Positions 36,487 through 47,788 of a stretch of 64,000 nucleotides of DNA are shown piece by piece. The notes beneath the pieces are model-generated. The model made no database searches. It worked only from the letters and a program-made list of their open reading frames with translations, and was not told the DNA's origin. The DNA lies in assembly GCA_022419385.1 (NCBI GenBank), contig JAJUBI010000005.1, positions 3,410,001 through 3,474,000 of the forward strand. The letters are read 5' to 3'. The stretch is from Paraconiothyrium sp. Pb-2020. Taxonomy: Eukaryota; Ascomycota; Dothideomycetes; Pleosporales; Didymosphaeriaceae. How positions within the stretch are numbered: position 1 is the first letter of the stretch; every line of letters starts with the position of its first letter. The translations under genes were made by a program, and so were the position numbers.

Positions 36487-38103
36487 ATGACCGTTGGACA
36501 CAAGACCTGCAATCCCAGTACCTCCAGTTTCGCATCATCATTCACCTTCATTGATGATGACGAAGCAGAGTACATGGGACTGATACAGAATCGAGTTCGA
36601 GACTTCTTTCCAAATTTTGCGACAGCGATCTCGAATCAATCCGCAGTTGAGCGAGAAATCGGAAGGTGCGCCGTCCTCGATTTCGAACAAGGATGCCAGC
36701 CTAGATGTACATCCTTCCAGAATCTGGTGCAGCTTAGGCACTACCTGCTCGATACGTCGTCTGCCTTGGACCTCGGCTCTAGAAACCCAGGGAAACGACG
36801 ACTCTTCATTCTGGAAGATCTACCCTGCAACTACGTCTTAGCATTAGGATCACGGTTGAAAATACCTCCAAGCTTCTTTGCCGGCCAATACGACGACCCA
36901 GCGGTGTCGACATTCAATCACCGGAATCCGTTTGCCCGGTTCACTAGATCTCAGTTCCGCCTGCGCTATGCAACCTCCAATAGAGTTGAAATCGATGTTC
37001 CGCTAAAGGCAGAATGTAACACTTCTACGTTCGCCTTCAACACCAATGTCTCTCGCTACCTCAATGTGTACGACCCGAAGGGGCCCTGCTATGATGAACC
37101 CCGAAGTCATCATCAGATATCCTTTTGGAGCTCTCACCCGCGCGAAGATGGTTCTTGGGACGCAGTTCTCCTCGTAGATCCTCCGCTCCAAGGCTTCGTC
37201 CGTTGCCTTCCTTCGATGCAGCTAGCGCCTCTACGATTCAAGCTGAGAGACGAAGATTCGATGCCGAAACACTTCCTATACCCTGAGACGCATGTTCAAG
37301 GAAAACTTCCTCATAAGTTGTCGGAGTGGTCGAGGTGCTACGCGACACCGGAGTATAGATCTTTGTTCGATGATACACTGGATATGATGTTGTCCAATGA
37401 TGATGACGGCGGCACAGGCGTAACAGACCCGATGTCCGCCGTAGAAATTCCCCGCAAACTCGTTATCGCGACGTTGATCGCTTTTCTGCGACGAAGACAG
37501 CTGAACTTGTTCCGACTCCAAAAATGTCAACTGCAACAGAATTTCCTTTCCAGCTTCTCGGAAGGGCCCCTGTCAAAATGGCACCACCAATTTTTCGATT
37601 TCGTCGTGGGCAGCTGCGCCGCTATGAAAGCTTTCTGTCGCGAAATTGACGATAATATGATCGCACTCGGCCTGCCTACCAGTTCCAACATGCCATTGAC
37701 TGCAAATATGGGATGGAGGCCACCGCAGTGGGAGATCGACGGTTGGAGATCGGTCCAGGATCTCACGCGTGTGATCGATGGCTTGACAAACTCGTTAGCA
37801 ACGGGATACCTGCAATACATTACGATCCAGGAAGCGCGCATTTCCAATGGAAATGCTCAAAGCTTATCCAAGATTACCGTACTGACCATGCTCTTTATAC
37901 CTCTATCCACGGTTGCGGCTATATTCTCCATGGGTGGAGACTTTCTACCAGGAAGTTCACGAGCATGGGTCTTTTGGGTGGTTGCAATCCCAGTTGTCCC
38001 CATCCTCATGTTCCTATATTGGCGCCAGCAGATTGTTGTTCTGCTTCAAAGAAGTAAACGGAGTTTGTTACCTATCTCGGAGGCGCAAGTGAGTAAGTTA
38101 TGA
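36487..38103 (+). CDS. Divergent CorA-like membrane protein
   Basis: An intronless gene of 538 residues starting with ATG at 36487. The first 430 or so residues are soluble, with no named motif. Near the C-terminus a long helix leads into two membrane segments (ITVLTMLFIPLSTVAAIFSM and AWVFWVVAIPVVPILMFLYW) joined by a short loop. This is the CorA/Alr1/ZntB layout. The usual GMN signature at the end of the first segment is replaced by SMGGDF. CorA proteins are pentameric Mg2+ (or Zn2+) channels. With the signature altered, ion selectivity cannot be inferred, and it may be one of the fungal CorA-like paralogues of unknown role. Confidence 0.75.
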   Translation: MTVGHKTCNPSTSSFASSFTFIDDDEAEYMGLIQNRVRDFFPNFATAISNQSAVEREIGRCAVLDFEQGCQPRCTSFQNLVQLRHYLLDTSSALDLGSRNPGKRRLFILEDLPCNYVLALGSRLKIPPSFFAGQYDDPAVSTFNHRNPFARFTRSQFRLRYATSNRVEIDVPLKAECNTSTFAFNTNVSRYLNVYDPKGPCYDEPRSHHQISFWSSHPREDGSWDAVLLVDPPLQGFVRCLPSMQLAPLRFKLRDEDSMPKHFLYPETHVQGKLPHKLSEWSRCYATPEYRSLFDDTLDMMLSNDDDGGTGVTDPMSAVEIPRKLVIATLIAFLRRRQLNLFRLQKCQLQQNFLSSFSEGPLSKWHHQFFDFVVGSCAAMKAFCREIDDNMIALGLPTSSNMPLTANMGWRPPQWEIDGWRSVQDLTRVIDGLTNSLATGYLQYITIQEARISNGNAQSLSKITVLTMLFIPLSTVAAIFSMGGDFLPGSSRAWVFWVVAIPVVPILMFLYWRQQIVVLLQRSKRSLLPISEAQVSKL

Positions 38104-38695
38104 AGTTTAGGTTATGCGCTTTGTACAACATTTTCCAGTATCGCGATTATTTCTTTACGGCCCACCTCACCGGATTTCTTGTACCCTTTTTCAACGCTCA
38201 CAGGATGATATTGTAATTTTACTGCTTGATCATTATGTATCACTCCAATGTCAGATGGAACGATATGTCCTAATTGGGTAAACCGAGGAAACGGCGTTTA
38301 GGCGAGCAGCAGTCGGTTCGCATCGAGGTTGTGCTTGCGCCCTCGAATTGTTAGACTGATGACGGCTTCGCACATGCACATGTGATACAGTGACGACAGC
38401 TCGCAACAAATAGCATCGCAGCCCGCATCGATACAGTGGAGTTTCCGAGTCATGATAAAGCTTAGCCAGTTTTGGCTCCTCCGCATACCCCACACTCTGC
38501 TTCCCTTTTCGCTTGTTTCTTCCCCGAACCCGAAGACTAGCGTGGCATGTCGGCAAGAAGTGCGGATGTTTCCTCACTGCCGTCCCCTGTTGTTGAATGG
38601 ATTGACTTGAGCCTCGTTTATATCATTTACTGCCGTGCAACTTTCTCATCTCGCCCTTGTCATACACAAAGATCCCAGAGTTTGGTCCCTGCAAA
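38104..38695. other. Intergenic promoter region
   Basis: This 592-bp stretch lies between the CorA-like stop and the MFS start. Only chance frames are seen. Confidence 0.45.
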
Positions 38696-40736
38696 ATGGC
38701 CAACCATATTGCGGATGGGGATGACAAGGCCCAAGTGCACGGCATTGAGCACAAAAAAGGTGCTGGGGACGGCATAGCTGCAACTCTTGAAATCCAATTT
38801 GCCAATTCGACACCCGAATACCATCAAAACATGACGAAGAAGCTCCTCAGGAAGGTCGACATTCACCTACTCCCGTTGCTAATTTTAATGTAAGTCAGCA
38901 CGAGAATCCGGCTCCATCCTCCGTTAGTGCGTGGCTGGTAGTGAAAGGAACCATGCTGATCACGACTCATATTATTTTATGCTTGTTCCTATCATACCTG
39001 CGTCTAACACAATGACAGGTATCTCCTCAACTTCTTAGATCGAAAGTAAGATTCCAACCATAGACCGTTATTAAAGGCCGCTAGAAGAAACGTCAAATAA
39101 CTAAACATCGATAGCAACTTATCGCAAGCAAGACTAGGCACATTAGAGGCCGATTTAGGTAAGAAATTCGCCGATGATGCATCACAAATGAATAATGTGT
39201 TATAGGAATGAAGGGGACGGACTTCAATTTGGCAACCAGTATCCTTTTCGTCGGCTACTTGTTGATGCAGCTACCCTCTAACCTGCTCATAACGCGTTTG
39301 CGTCCCTCTTGGTACCTCGGCACCGCCATGACAATCTGGTAAGAGTAATAGCATCTGATGACCTCGCTTTGGCAGCTAGCTCACTATATAAGGGGAACCA
39401 TATCCGCATCACAAGCCGCAGTCCACTCATTTAGCGGCCTTATCGCCTGTCGATTCTTCCTTGGTTTCGCCGAGGCACCTTTTTTCCCCGGTGCAATCTT
39501 TCTCATGTCATCATGGTATACTCGCAGTGAGTTGGCACATCGAATTGCGTGGTTCTATGCGGGATCCTCGTTGGCGAATGCTTTCGGTGGTCTCCTTGGG
39601 GCAGGGGTGCTGGGCAATCTGAGTGGTGCTCACGGCATTGCTGGATGGTAAGTAGCCCATACTATATTCACGTAGGACCAGGCTGAAAATACCACTAGGA
39701 GATGGCTGTTCATCATAGAAGGAGTTATCACTATTGGTGTGGCTATCACAGCAGCATTCATTCTCCCAGACTATCCTGCCACAACAACATGGCTTTCCGA
39801 CGACGAAAAAGCATATGCCCAGTGGAGACTTGTCGATGACATCGGAGAGTCAGACGAGGGAGGCGCCTCATCCATCAAAGATGGGGTCAAACTGGCTTTC
39901 AAAGATCCTCGTCTATACCTATTTACCCTGCTCCAGCATACGAGTCTACTGTCGCAGTCCTTTCAGTACTTCTTCCCGACAATTGTCAAAACCCTTGGCT
40001 ATGGCAATATTGAGACGTTGCTCATCACTGCCCCAGTGTGGATCGGAACGTTCTTAGTGTCGCTCGTAGTAACCTACACTGCCGGGAGATACAACGACCG
40101 AAGTATACATATCTTCTGTCTAATGCTAATATCTGTGGTGGGAAATATCATCGTGATTTCTTCACTCAACACTGGTAAGCAGCTCCGCGCTCATCGCATC
40201 TTGTTGCATTGACGAATTGTGCTAGGGGCGAGGTTTTTCGCGATGTTCTTGATGCCCATGGGTGCCGTTTCGGCCTATCAAATCATTCTCACCTGGGTCT
40301 CCAACAGTTTTCCGCGCCCTTTGGTCAAACGATCAGCATGCATTTCAATCGCTAACATGATCGGGAATTGCTCAAACATTTATGGGCCTTACAGTAAGCC
40401 TTTCTATCCAACAGATGTCCAGTATACTATGAAGACAATATATGCTGACCTTGGTTGTCTAGTGTATCCGTCTTCGGATGGGCCAAGATATCTTCCTGGA
40501 GGTAGTGCGACTGCTGCGGTTGCCCTTTTTGTAGGTCTCCAACACTCCTCGTCAGAGCAACGTGCTAATGACTATGTATTCAGGTTGCTATATTGGCATT
40601 CGTCGTAAGACTAGTGCTCCAGAGAGACAACAAGAAGCTTGCGGCGCGCGATATTCTTAATAACGAAGGCAGTGTCGGCGGACCTGGAGGGGCAGCGTTG
40701 GAAGGCAGGGCTCTGGGATTCAGATATGTAATTTGA
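38696..40736 (+). CDS. MFS transporter, anion:cation symporter (allantoate permease-like)
   Basis: Nine exons: 38696-38889, 39019-39045, 39115-39158, 39206-39338, 39393-39647, 39699-40174, 40226-40393, 40463-40530 and 40584-40736. All eight introns (47-129 nt) have GT/AG ends and fit phase, giving 505 residues with about 12 membrane segments. Family features include YLLNFLDRNNLSQARLGTLE, LLMQLPSNLLITRLRPSWY, CRFFLGFAEAPFFPGAIFLM, WRWLFIIEGVITI and late YPSSDGPRYLPGGS. These place it in the ACS family (Dal5/Tna1/allantoate-pantothenate type), which takes up organic anions with protons at the plasma membrane. The exact substrate is unknown. The 27-nt second exon is easily missed by gene finders. 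Confidence 0.9.
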
Positions 40737-40944
40737 TCCCTCCATTGCACGAAGTACGGATTGAGGTGGTTATACACGTATGTAATCGAGGGATAGGCAA
40801 CTTCGACCTAACGCTTGAAGACCATAGACAAGTTTGTGGAGCCCTTCAAGAGACCAGCAAGTGCATTGATGACATGTTTGATTGCTACAGAAAGCCTACA
40901 GAGTGAGACGCGTAAAGGTCATATAGTGTCGAAATAACCAACTA

Positions 40945-41869
40945 CTAGTAGTTGTCATCGCGACGTCCACTGCCATAGGAGTCACCCTGACCGTAGCTGT
41001 CGCCACCCGTTTGTCTTCCGCTTCCCAAGCCAGAGCCTGTATTGCCACTGCTGAAGTCGTCATCTCCAGTGCGACCACTGCCTCCATAGCTATCGTTACC
41101 AGATTGACCGAGGCCACCTGTTGTCTTGCCGGCTCCGAAACTGTCGTCGTCGTCGTTTCTGCGGCTCGAGCCGTATCCTCCTGAGGAAGTGGTCGAATCG
41201 CCTCCAAGACCTGTTGATTGTTAGCATGGTAAGTCACTCTTGTTGTTTCAATATAGTCTCACCACCAGAGGACGTCACATCACCACGTCCAGAGGATCCG
41301 TAGGAATCATCTCCTCCAGTACGTCCCGTGGAGCCATAAGTGTCATCGCCGCGTCCGGATGAACCAAATTTGTCATCACCAGTACTGCCTGAACCATAGG
41401 TGTCACCGCCCGTTTGGCGTCCTGAGCTGCCATAGGTATCATCATTGCGACCGGAGCTTCCGAAGGTATCGCTTGTGTCACGACCGGAGCTCCCATAAGT
41501 ATCGCTTGTATCGCGACCGGAGCTTCCAAAGGCGTCTTTGTCACGACCAGAGCTTCCGTAAGTGTCGCTTGTGTCACGGCCAGAGCTTCCGTAGGTATCG
41601 CTTGTGTCACGACCGGAGCTTCCGTAAGTATCGCTTGTGTCACGACCGGAGCTTCCGTAAGTATCGCTTGTATCGCGACCGGAGCTTCCAAAGTTATCGC
41701 TCGTACCGGTTTGACGCCCACTTCCGTACGTATCCGAGTCGTCCCTTCGAGCGCTTCCGTATGAGTCGTCGTTGTCGCGGCCGCCTGAGCCGTACGAGTC
41801 GTCGTTATCGTTGTTCTTGCCCACCTTATCCTTCACCTTGTCCTTGACCTTGTCCATGAATCCCGACAT
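40945..41869 (-). CDS. DDR48-like repetitive stress protein
   Basis: Exons are 41869-41263 and 41210-40945. The 52-nt intron (GTGAGA, ATGCTAAC, CAACAG) gives 290 residues. After a Lys-rich start (MSGFMDKVKDKVKDKVGKNN) the protein is almost wholly Gly/Ser/Asp/Tyr repeats of the type DTYGSSGRDTS. About ten units lie in the first exon and looser units in the second, ending SYGSGRRDDNY. Yeast Ddr48 is built from similar SYGSSN-type repeats and is induced by heat, osmotic stress and DNA damage, but its molecular role is unclear. Two CCCCT stress elements and a TATAAAA box lie upstream of the start and fit stress induction. Low-complexity composition makes homology uncertain. Confidence 0.75.
41466..41698 (-). 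repeat. 33-bp tandem repeats in the DDR48-like gene
   Basis: About seven near-identical 33-bp units encode the 11-residue period S-G-R-D-T-S-D-T-Y-G-S. One unit is shortened and reads RDKDAFGSSG. Some neighbouring units are identical or almost so at DNA level, which marks recent slippage or gene conversion and likely length variation between strains. Confidence 0.8.
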
Positions 41870-43000
41870 GTTGATAGTCTGCTAGGCAAATTCTGAAAGC
41901 TGAATCTTTGGATGTGGTAGTAAAGAAGAGTAAGCTGCTTTGATCGAACTTGGAGATAGCTTGACATGCTCCCTCTTTTATAACCTCCCAGCTCCTACCC
42001 CTCATCCGCCCCTCCGTCAAGCCCAAGTGCTAGTCCTAAAACCTGTTTCTAGACCAGACTGGTTCTACACCATACAGCCCTCTGTGCTCAGCTCGGATGG
42101 TGCCATAGCAGCAGGGCATCACCCCGCCGGCGGCATTTCGTCACACCAGGCCGAGTTATCGCCTCGATACCGCACGTGGAAGTAGCACCGTGCCATAGCT
42201 CTTGTTTCTATTCGCCAATGCCTGACATCTCGCGTGGGCCGTCATGTTGCAGCAAGCTTGCGCGGTGTTGACGAGGAGGCTTGGCCAGATGGAGAGTAGC
42301 ATCAGAACCACCTCAGCTGCCGATAGATCGCAAGTGTGCATGTCAGTTGGGCAAAGGCAGGCTTAGCAAAAAGCATGCTTGTCTAGCGTACGCGCACTGC
42401 CACACATGGCGTCACAAAGAGGGGTAGATCGCCAAGAGAGGAAGGGCATGCGCCACAGGGTGCGCGATTTCCAGAGGCGATTGATACATGGTTTGGCGGT
42501 TGGGCTAGGCAAGAAGTTCTTTGAGCGAATGCGGACTAGAGCTACTCTCAGCCACTGCGGTACCAGATCAAGGCAGCTGAGACCCCCTTGGTACATAATC
42601 TAGAGCTTGCGAACAAACTTGGAACCGAGTCTGGACAGGTGCCCAGATATGAAGACCAAGATCAAGTCTCGCAAAGGCATGATCACGCAAGCCTAGATCG
42701 TTCCATCCTCCCCACACTCGTTATGCAGTTGGGTTACTAAGATACTCTTTATGCAACTGAATTCTACCACACGCTTCATGCAATTAGAGTACATCACACT
42801 CTCCATAAGCTGATGTAAACATTATCTTCAATTTTCTACTCAGCCTCACCTGGGCATGGTTGTTATACTGTCCTTTAAGTTTTCAGCTTTCAGAGCCAGA
42901 GCGACCAGCCACATCACTTTGCAGGCAGCCATCATAGACGAAGCTCATGTATTCTCGCACTTTGAACTTTGAACGCTGGAACTCTATAGTGTTAAGTGTA
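41870..43000. other. Gene-poor region
   Basis: Beyond the DDR48-like promoter there is no frame, RNA gene or element that I can support in this 1.1 kb. Confidence 0.4.
41977..42013 (-). promoter_or_regulatory. Candidate TATA box and two stress-response elements
   Basis: On the minus strand TATAAAA lies at 41984-41978, about 110 bp before the ATG at 41869. Two CCCCT (AGGGG) sites lie at 41998-42002 and 42009-42013. STRE-type AGGGG sites bind Msn2/4-like factors in yeasts. Their position supports stress control of the DDR48-like gene but is not proof. Confidence 0.4.
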
Positions 43001-43229
43001 GGATCCTTGCCGAATGAGTCAACATTTATGGCTTGTTCTCCATCTATAGCGTCTTATTGATGGTAGTCATCATTATCACAGCTCCTCAATAGTGATCGTA
43101 CATCTTCAGTGACGTCTCCACGGAACTCAAGCCGTATTACTTTTGTTTCCGAGAGCGGAGCCGGCACGCGCATGGTTGGAAAGAGGGGCATCTTAGGCAA
43201 CGCATGGGTTCATCTTGCGAAGAAATTTA

Positions 43230-44190
43230 GAGCTGCAAGTAGATGGTGTGGGGATCAATTCCTTAAATACAAGCCCATATTTATACCTTCACGCCAGCGC
43301 AAACCGATCATTTGATGCTGAGCATCATCACCAGCACTCCTCCTCGCTGACCATGCCAGAGCCGCCAGCAACATGGCGCGGAGTGGTGGTTATATCAAGA
43401 CAGAATCCAGGAAGTACTCCAATACCAGTTTTTGATTTCCGCACAGGAAAAGACTGTGCAGAACAAGAGCCTCCCACACAACCGTAAGTCTATACATCCA
43501 CAGCCGTTCAAACCCGCCATCTGATGATGAATATCTTCATCCATTGTCCATGAATTCACTCAGACTATAGCAGCCTGTGGCATTGGTTGTCTCTCCCGCA
43601 AGTTTAGACATGCGTGTCGTATTCGGACTGTTTTTAGCTTTTAGTGTTCAAGAGACGAAGTGTGCGGAAAGAAATACTTCCCGGTGGATCGTAGTTCTTA
43701 CACATCCACAGCCCTTCTGAATATATATTGATGGTGAATATCATCTGCGACCCTCCGCTTGTTGCTATAGAGTACAAAGCAATCGCGAAACAACATGTAC
43801 GTTCCAAGTGTGTTGTATACAAGACCCATGGAAGTCGGTTTTCATTCTTTTCATACTCAAGAGAAATAATGTGCAGCATAGTGCCCTTCCTAGGCCGTAC
43901 TGTTTCTATGTGGGCTTACTTGTCTGCCGAGTGCGTGATGTTGGACACCATCATCACTCCCAATAGTTCACTAATCAACCAAAGACAAAGTACCCGGAAA
44001 CATGACTCGATGGTATTCATGATTTTGGACAAATCCCATTGCTTTTCCATGCTATCACTTCTCGTCCCCAAAGAAAATAGCGTGCAGAACAAAGGTCTTC
44101 CGATTCTCATCTCTTCATATACGCGCATAGCACTTATGCATCCCGATGATGATCTTTACCATCTCCCAGTCGGTCTAACGGCCGAGGCCA
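43230..44190. repeat. Decayed tandem repeat array, period about 208 bp
   Basis: At least four and probably five diverged units lie head to tail. An anchor of the form (t/c)GTGC(A/G)GAA/CA...CTTCC/CTCCC recurs at 43455, 43661, 43870 and 44081, spacings of 206, 209 and 211 bp. The 12-mer ACATCCACAGCC recurs at 43494 and 43702, 208 bp apart. A further unit is visible upstream (TATACCTTCACGCC near 43278, TTGATGCTGAGCATC near 43313). In one frame the units translate to related peptides (LYLHASAN / LYIHSRSN), but stops and frameshifts interrupt them. It looks like a pseudogenised coding repeat or an old element; I do not know the family. Confidence 0.6.
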
Positions 44191-44224
44191 CACACCGCCT
44201 AACCACTGTATTCTTACCACATTA

Positions 44225-44662
44225 CTAATGACTGTTATACTTCTCCAACGCCGCCGCAATCGCCTCCACCAGCGCGTTCAAACTCCCCATCACCAGCTTC
44301 TTATGCTCAATCTGCTTCCCGTTGTAATACACCGTCACGCCGCCGCCGCCATCGCTCAGTTTCTGGTCCGTCTTGTAGAAGCGGACTTGGTTTCTTTGCG
44401 CTGCATCTTCACTACGTCGAACATGAGCACTAGAAACGAGAGAGGGAAGGGGAAAAGTACAATTGTTTGTAAAGGTTGTTCTCGATGTCGGCGGTTTCTT
44501 GGGGGTCCGCAATGTCGACGTGGATGAGCACGACGTTGACGCCGTCTTGGTCGACGTACCGGGCGTGCTCGGCCATACTGTTTCCCCCCCGTGTTAGCAT
44601 GTTTCATTTTGATCTTGTGCCGAGTGAGGTAAGTACGTATTGATGGTTTTCCAGCCTGACAT
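44225..44662 (-). CDS. Small thioredoxin-fold-like protein without CxxC
   Basis: The model has exons 44662-44637, 44577-44461 and 44411-44225, with introns of 59 and 49 nt, giving 109 residues. The start ATG has a good context (CAAGATGT). The second intron has no clear branch site, so that junction is less certain. The pattern of a beta strand (VNVVLIHVDIADP), a helix with ETADIEN, then VRFYKTDQKL and GGVTVYYNGKQIEHKKLVMG, then a final helix (NALVEAIAAALEKY) resembles the second half of a thioredoxin fold. No CxxC active site exists in the model. It could be a redox-inactive thioredoxin-like protein or a different small fold. Confidence 0.5.
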
Positions 44663-45691
44663 CTTGGTTGCGTGAACGGAAATGAATAGGGGTGATGGTA
44701 TGGGTACGTTCAATTTGAGCGTCAAGCAAAGATTTTAAAGCAGGAGGAAAGGGTGTGTAGAAATGTAAACGTAACACACATATTGAAAATGTGTAAACAT
44801 ACATGTAGCCTGACGTCGCTGCGCGCCACACCCACAGGAGCCCACATTCGCGATCGCGGCCTGTCTGGTTCGTCTAGGTACTCTAGTGGGATTTGGATCA
44901 GCACGGAGCCCACTCCGCATACCCTACGGTTGTGAGTTTCCCTGTTTTGAACAGCTGTTTTTCCAAAAGGGTAGTAGTCAACGTGTCACACCACAGAACA
45001 GGAATGGCAAGTAGACGTGTGCTTGCGTGACATTCGGAGGGTGGATCCAAATTGCGTGGAAGTGGGATGGGAAGACATCGCCGACAGACGTACGAGGGAT
45101 CGATCTTCCACACTGACTTTCCTTTTGTTTTTCGATCAAAGTAACTACTACCGCATCCAACACACGTCTTTCGTGTAATAAAGAATCCAAGCCCGAGCTC
45201 AGTAGAGAGGTTCTTTTTGTCTAATGCCAGAAGAGAGGTAAAAGTGGCGGGGATGAACAGAAGCAAACAAATGAGAAGGGATATACAAGCCCCCAACGCA
45301 TAGCTAAGAAGAGCAAAGGGGATATCAAAGCGAAGTAAGTAGAAGGTACAAGGAAGCAAAGGTTGAAGCCGACCAAGCAAACAGCGAGCGTGTCCAAGGG
45401 CGAGTGACCAGACCGAGAGTACCAAAGGCGTCCATTCCATCCCGTTCATCGTACCGTGTCCCGCCGCCCATGGTATCTCATTATGTCCCGTCCTCCAGCC
45501 CACCGATACCTGACCCGCCAAGTGCAGACCTCCTCCTTCCAAACGAGAAACGAAACGAACTCAAGGAGATCTTGGTCCCCCTAGGGATTGCATTATTAAT
45601 ACATGGTTTCCATCGCCGAAAGACGGTGGTGTTGCCATCGATGGTGGTAGGCGATGGCGTTGAATTAGGAGTAAGGAAACCTTACTAACGA
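44663..45691. other. Intergenic region
   Basis: This 1.03-kb stretch lies between the kinase stop and the small upstream-reading gene, both on the minus strand. A minus-strand frame (44898-45542) has hydrophobic stretches but no proper ATG at its start. It probably lies in the long 3' UTR of the kinase. Confidence 0.4.
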
Positions 45692-47788
45692 TTACCTGAC
45701 GTTCATGTCGGGCGTGATTTGTTCCGACTCTTCATCCTCAATCCTGCGTCTCACGCCGCCTTCCACCTGGATGCCATTCTGCACCCATTCCATCTTTTCA
45801 ATGTCTTCAAGGCTCTTGCGTCCTCGTGACACCTTCTTCAGGAGACCCTCCACGCAAGATCGGGCGCCTTCCCACTCCCTGCCCTTTTCGGTGTCCCACT
45901 CGCCGTCATCGTCACCGAACCTGATCCACATCCAATCGCATCGTGCGATACGATGAGCAGGCCGGCTGCGTGCAGGCTTGCCAGGTGGCGAGTCGAATGG
46001 TAAGCGACCTTCTATAAGCGCATAGAGCAAGACGCCGAGCGCCCAGGCATCGGTCTGACGGCCGTCATATGGTTGGCCTAGGAGTATCTCAGGTGCAGCA
46101 TAATCTTCACTGCCACAGCGAGTAGTCAAAAGAGGTGATTCGGGAGGGGCAGGAATACGGCGCGAGAGACCCAGATCCGTAAGTGTTGCAATGGGGTACG
46201 GGTGTGAGCGTGGATTCTTGAGGAGAGGTACTGTAGAGACGGGAATGTTAAGAAGGACATCTGTGATCGATTAGTATAGTGTCGCTTTGCGCAGAACTGA
46301 CCGGTGTGATTTACTTTCTAATTTGATGTCGCGGTGCACAATGAGCTTGTCATGAAGATATCGCGTAGCACTGACCAGCTCAGCGAATATGCGCTGCACG
46401 AGGTTCACACCTAGTAATTCACGGTTCGTGCTGGCTACGTCGAACAGATCACCACCGGGGCAATAGGTCAAAACAAGCAACGCTTGCGATGCACCATTAT
46501 CGAACGCTCGAAGATGGACGAGCGAAGGATGAGAGACGGAGCGGAGCATCTCGACTTCCCGCTTCAGGCTTAGTTCCACGCGCTCCTCGTCCGCGCCGCC
46601 TGCCGGACCGTGCTCTACGATCTTTATGGCGACAAGCTTGCGGGGATCGAGTGTGGTCTCATCGAGTGGGTCGCTGGCTGGACGCTTCTCGCTTGTTGCT
46701 AACCAGACCTTGCTAAATGTTCCCTGACCAAGCTGACAAACTGGGCGCCAGAGCTTCTTGACCATCTGTGGGCCCTGTCTCACAGTTATGTAGTCAATCT
46801 TGTCATCGTCTGCAACCTCTTCCTCTTCACTCTCAGTGACGCTCCGATTGCTAGCCGGTGGTGTAGGCAGACCTGCAGGAACTGTAGCTGGCACCAGGCC
46901 ACGCTGTGCGGCCAAATATGCCTCGCGATGAAGTCGAGACTCGAACATTGTATCGGGCTGAGATGTTTGGGGTGCTACACTTGAGATGGTGACATGTCGC
47001 GAACCGATATTGTGCATGGTGTCGGGCCTGAACTCGCTTACGCTCCTGTTTCTCTCGCGATTTGCCTCGTTCTTGTGCTGGGTCTGCATGCTTGCATCGA
47101 CCGCTTGTTCTCCAGCCGTCTTCAACTTTTGATATCCTTTCTTTTTCAGCGAGGGTGAGGGCGACAGCGTGGCTCCTCCTCTACTAAACATGGCGAACGA
47201 GTCGTCTCGTGACGAACCTGACGCGCCTCTTGAGCGAGGGCGAAAGGAAACGCCGCCCCTAGTCCATGATGCCGGCGAATCGCTCATTACCAGCGGCGAG
47301 GGAAGCGGGGTGAGGTCGACCAGAGCGTTCAATGCGGGTGACGAGAGTGCTGAGCCAGGCGACAGCGATCCGGTCATGCTCCCCGCAGAAAATGTGCTTC
47401 GCAGATAGCCCTCCTGTATTGCAATGGGCGCAGTGGCCGAGTGTCGCAGCGAGTCCCCCGTGCTGCCCTCCTCGTTGGTCGTCGACTCGTTCGTGAGGCG
47501 CTCAGCAGCCTTCATGAATAGTACGTCGGTGTTCAGGGAGAGGCCGTGGGCGGAGGGGTTGCGGATGTGGAAGCGTGGCAGCGACGGGTCGGATGAGTCG
47601 TCGGTGTCGAGAGGCGGGAGGTGCGCGTTCAAGTGGCTCGAGGTTGCATTGGCCGAGGAGTGGAGCGCGATAGAAGCGTTGCTTATCGCATTCTGCGAGG
47701 CGGCGGGTGACTCGCTGCGCGCTGAACGAGGGGCCGCCAGGGCGGAGAGTTGGGTGGGGGACAGAGGGCGGCCCTGCTGCGAAGTCAT
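45692..47788 (-). CDS. Serine/threonine protein kinase
   Basis: Exons are 47788-46315 and 46260-45692. The 54-nt intron (GTAAAT, TACTAATC, CACAG) interrupts the catalytic loop and gives 680 residues. The upstream frame runs to a GTG at 47908; the first ATG is 47788 (MTSQQGRPLSPTQ). The N-terminal half is Ser/Pro-rich and disordered. The C-terminal kinase domain has a Gly loop (LGQGTFSKVWLA), VAIKIVE, the catalytic loop HRDIKLE-NVLL, DLG in place of DFG (TLTDLGLS), CGSEDYAAPE and a standard C-lobe (DAWALGVLLYALIEGRLPFD). All catalytic residues are present. It resembles fungal kinases of the Hal/Prr type, but the exact orthologue is not assigned. Confidence 0.88.

Noticed and set aside
43728..44228. 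166-codon plus-strand frame
   Set aside because: It starts at TTG and runs through two units of the decayed repeat array; the frame is broken in the other units.
44898..45542. 214-codon minus-strand frame with hydrophobic stretches
   Set aside because: The start is a TTG, no family is recognised, and it lies in the likely 3' UTR of the kinase.
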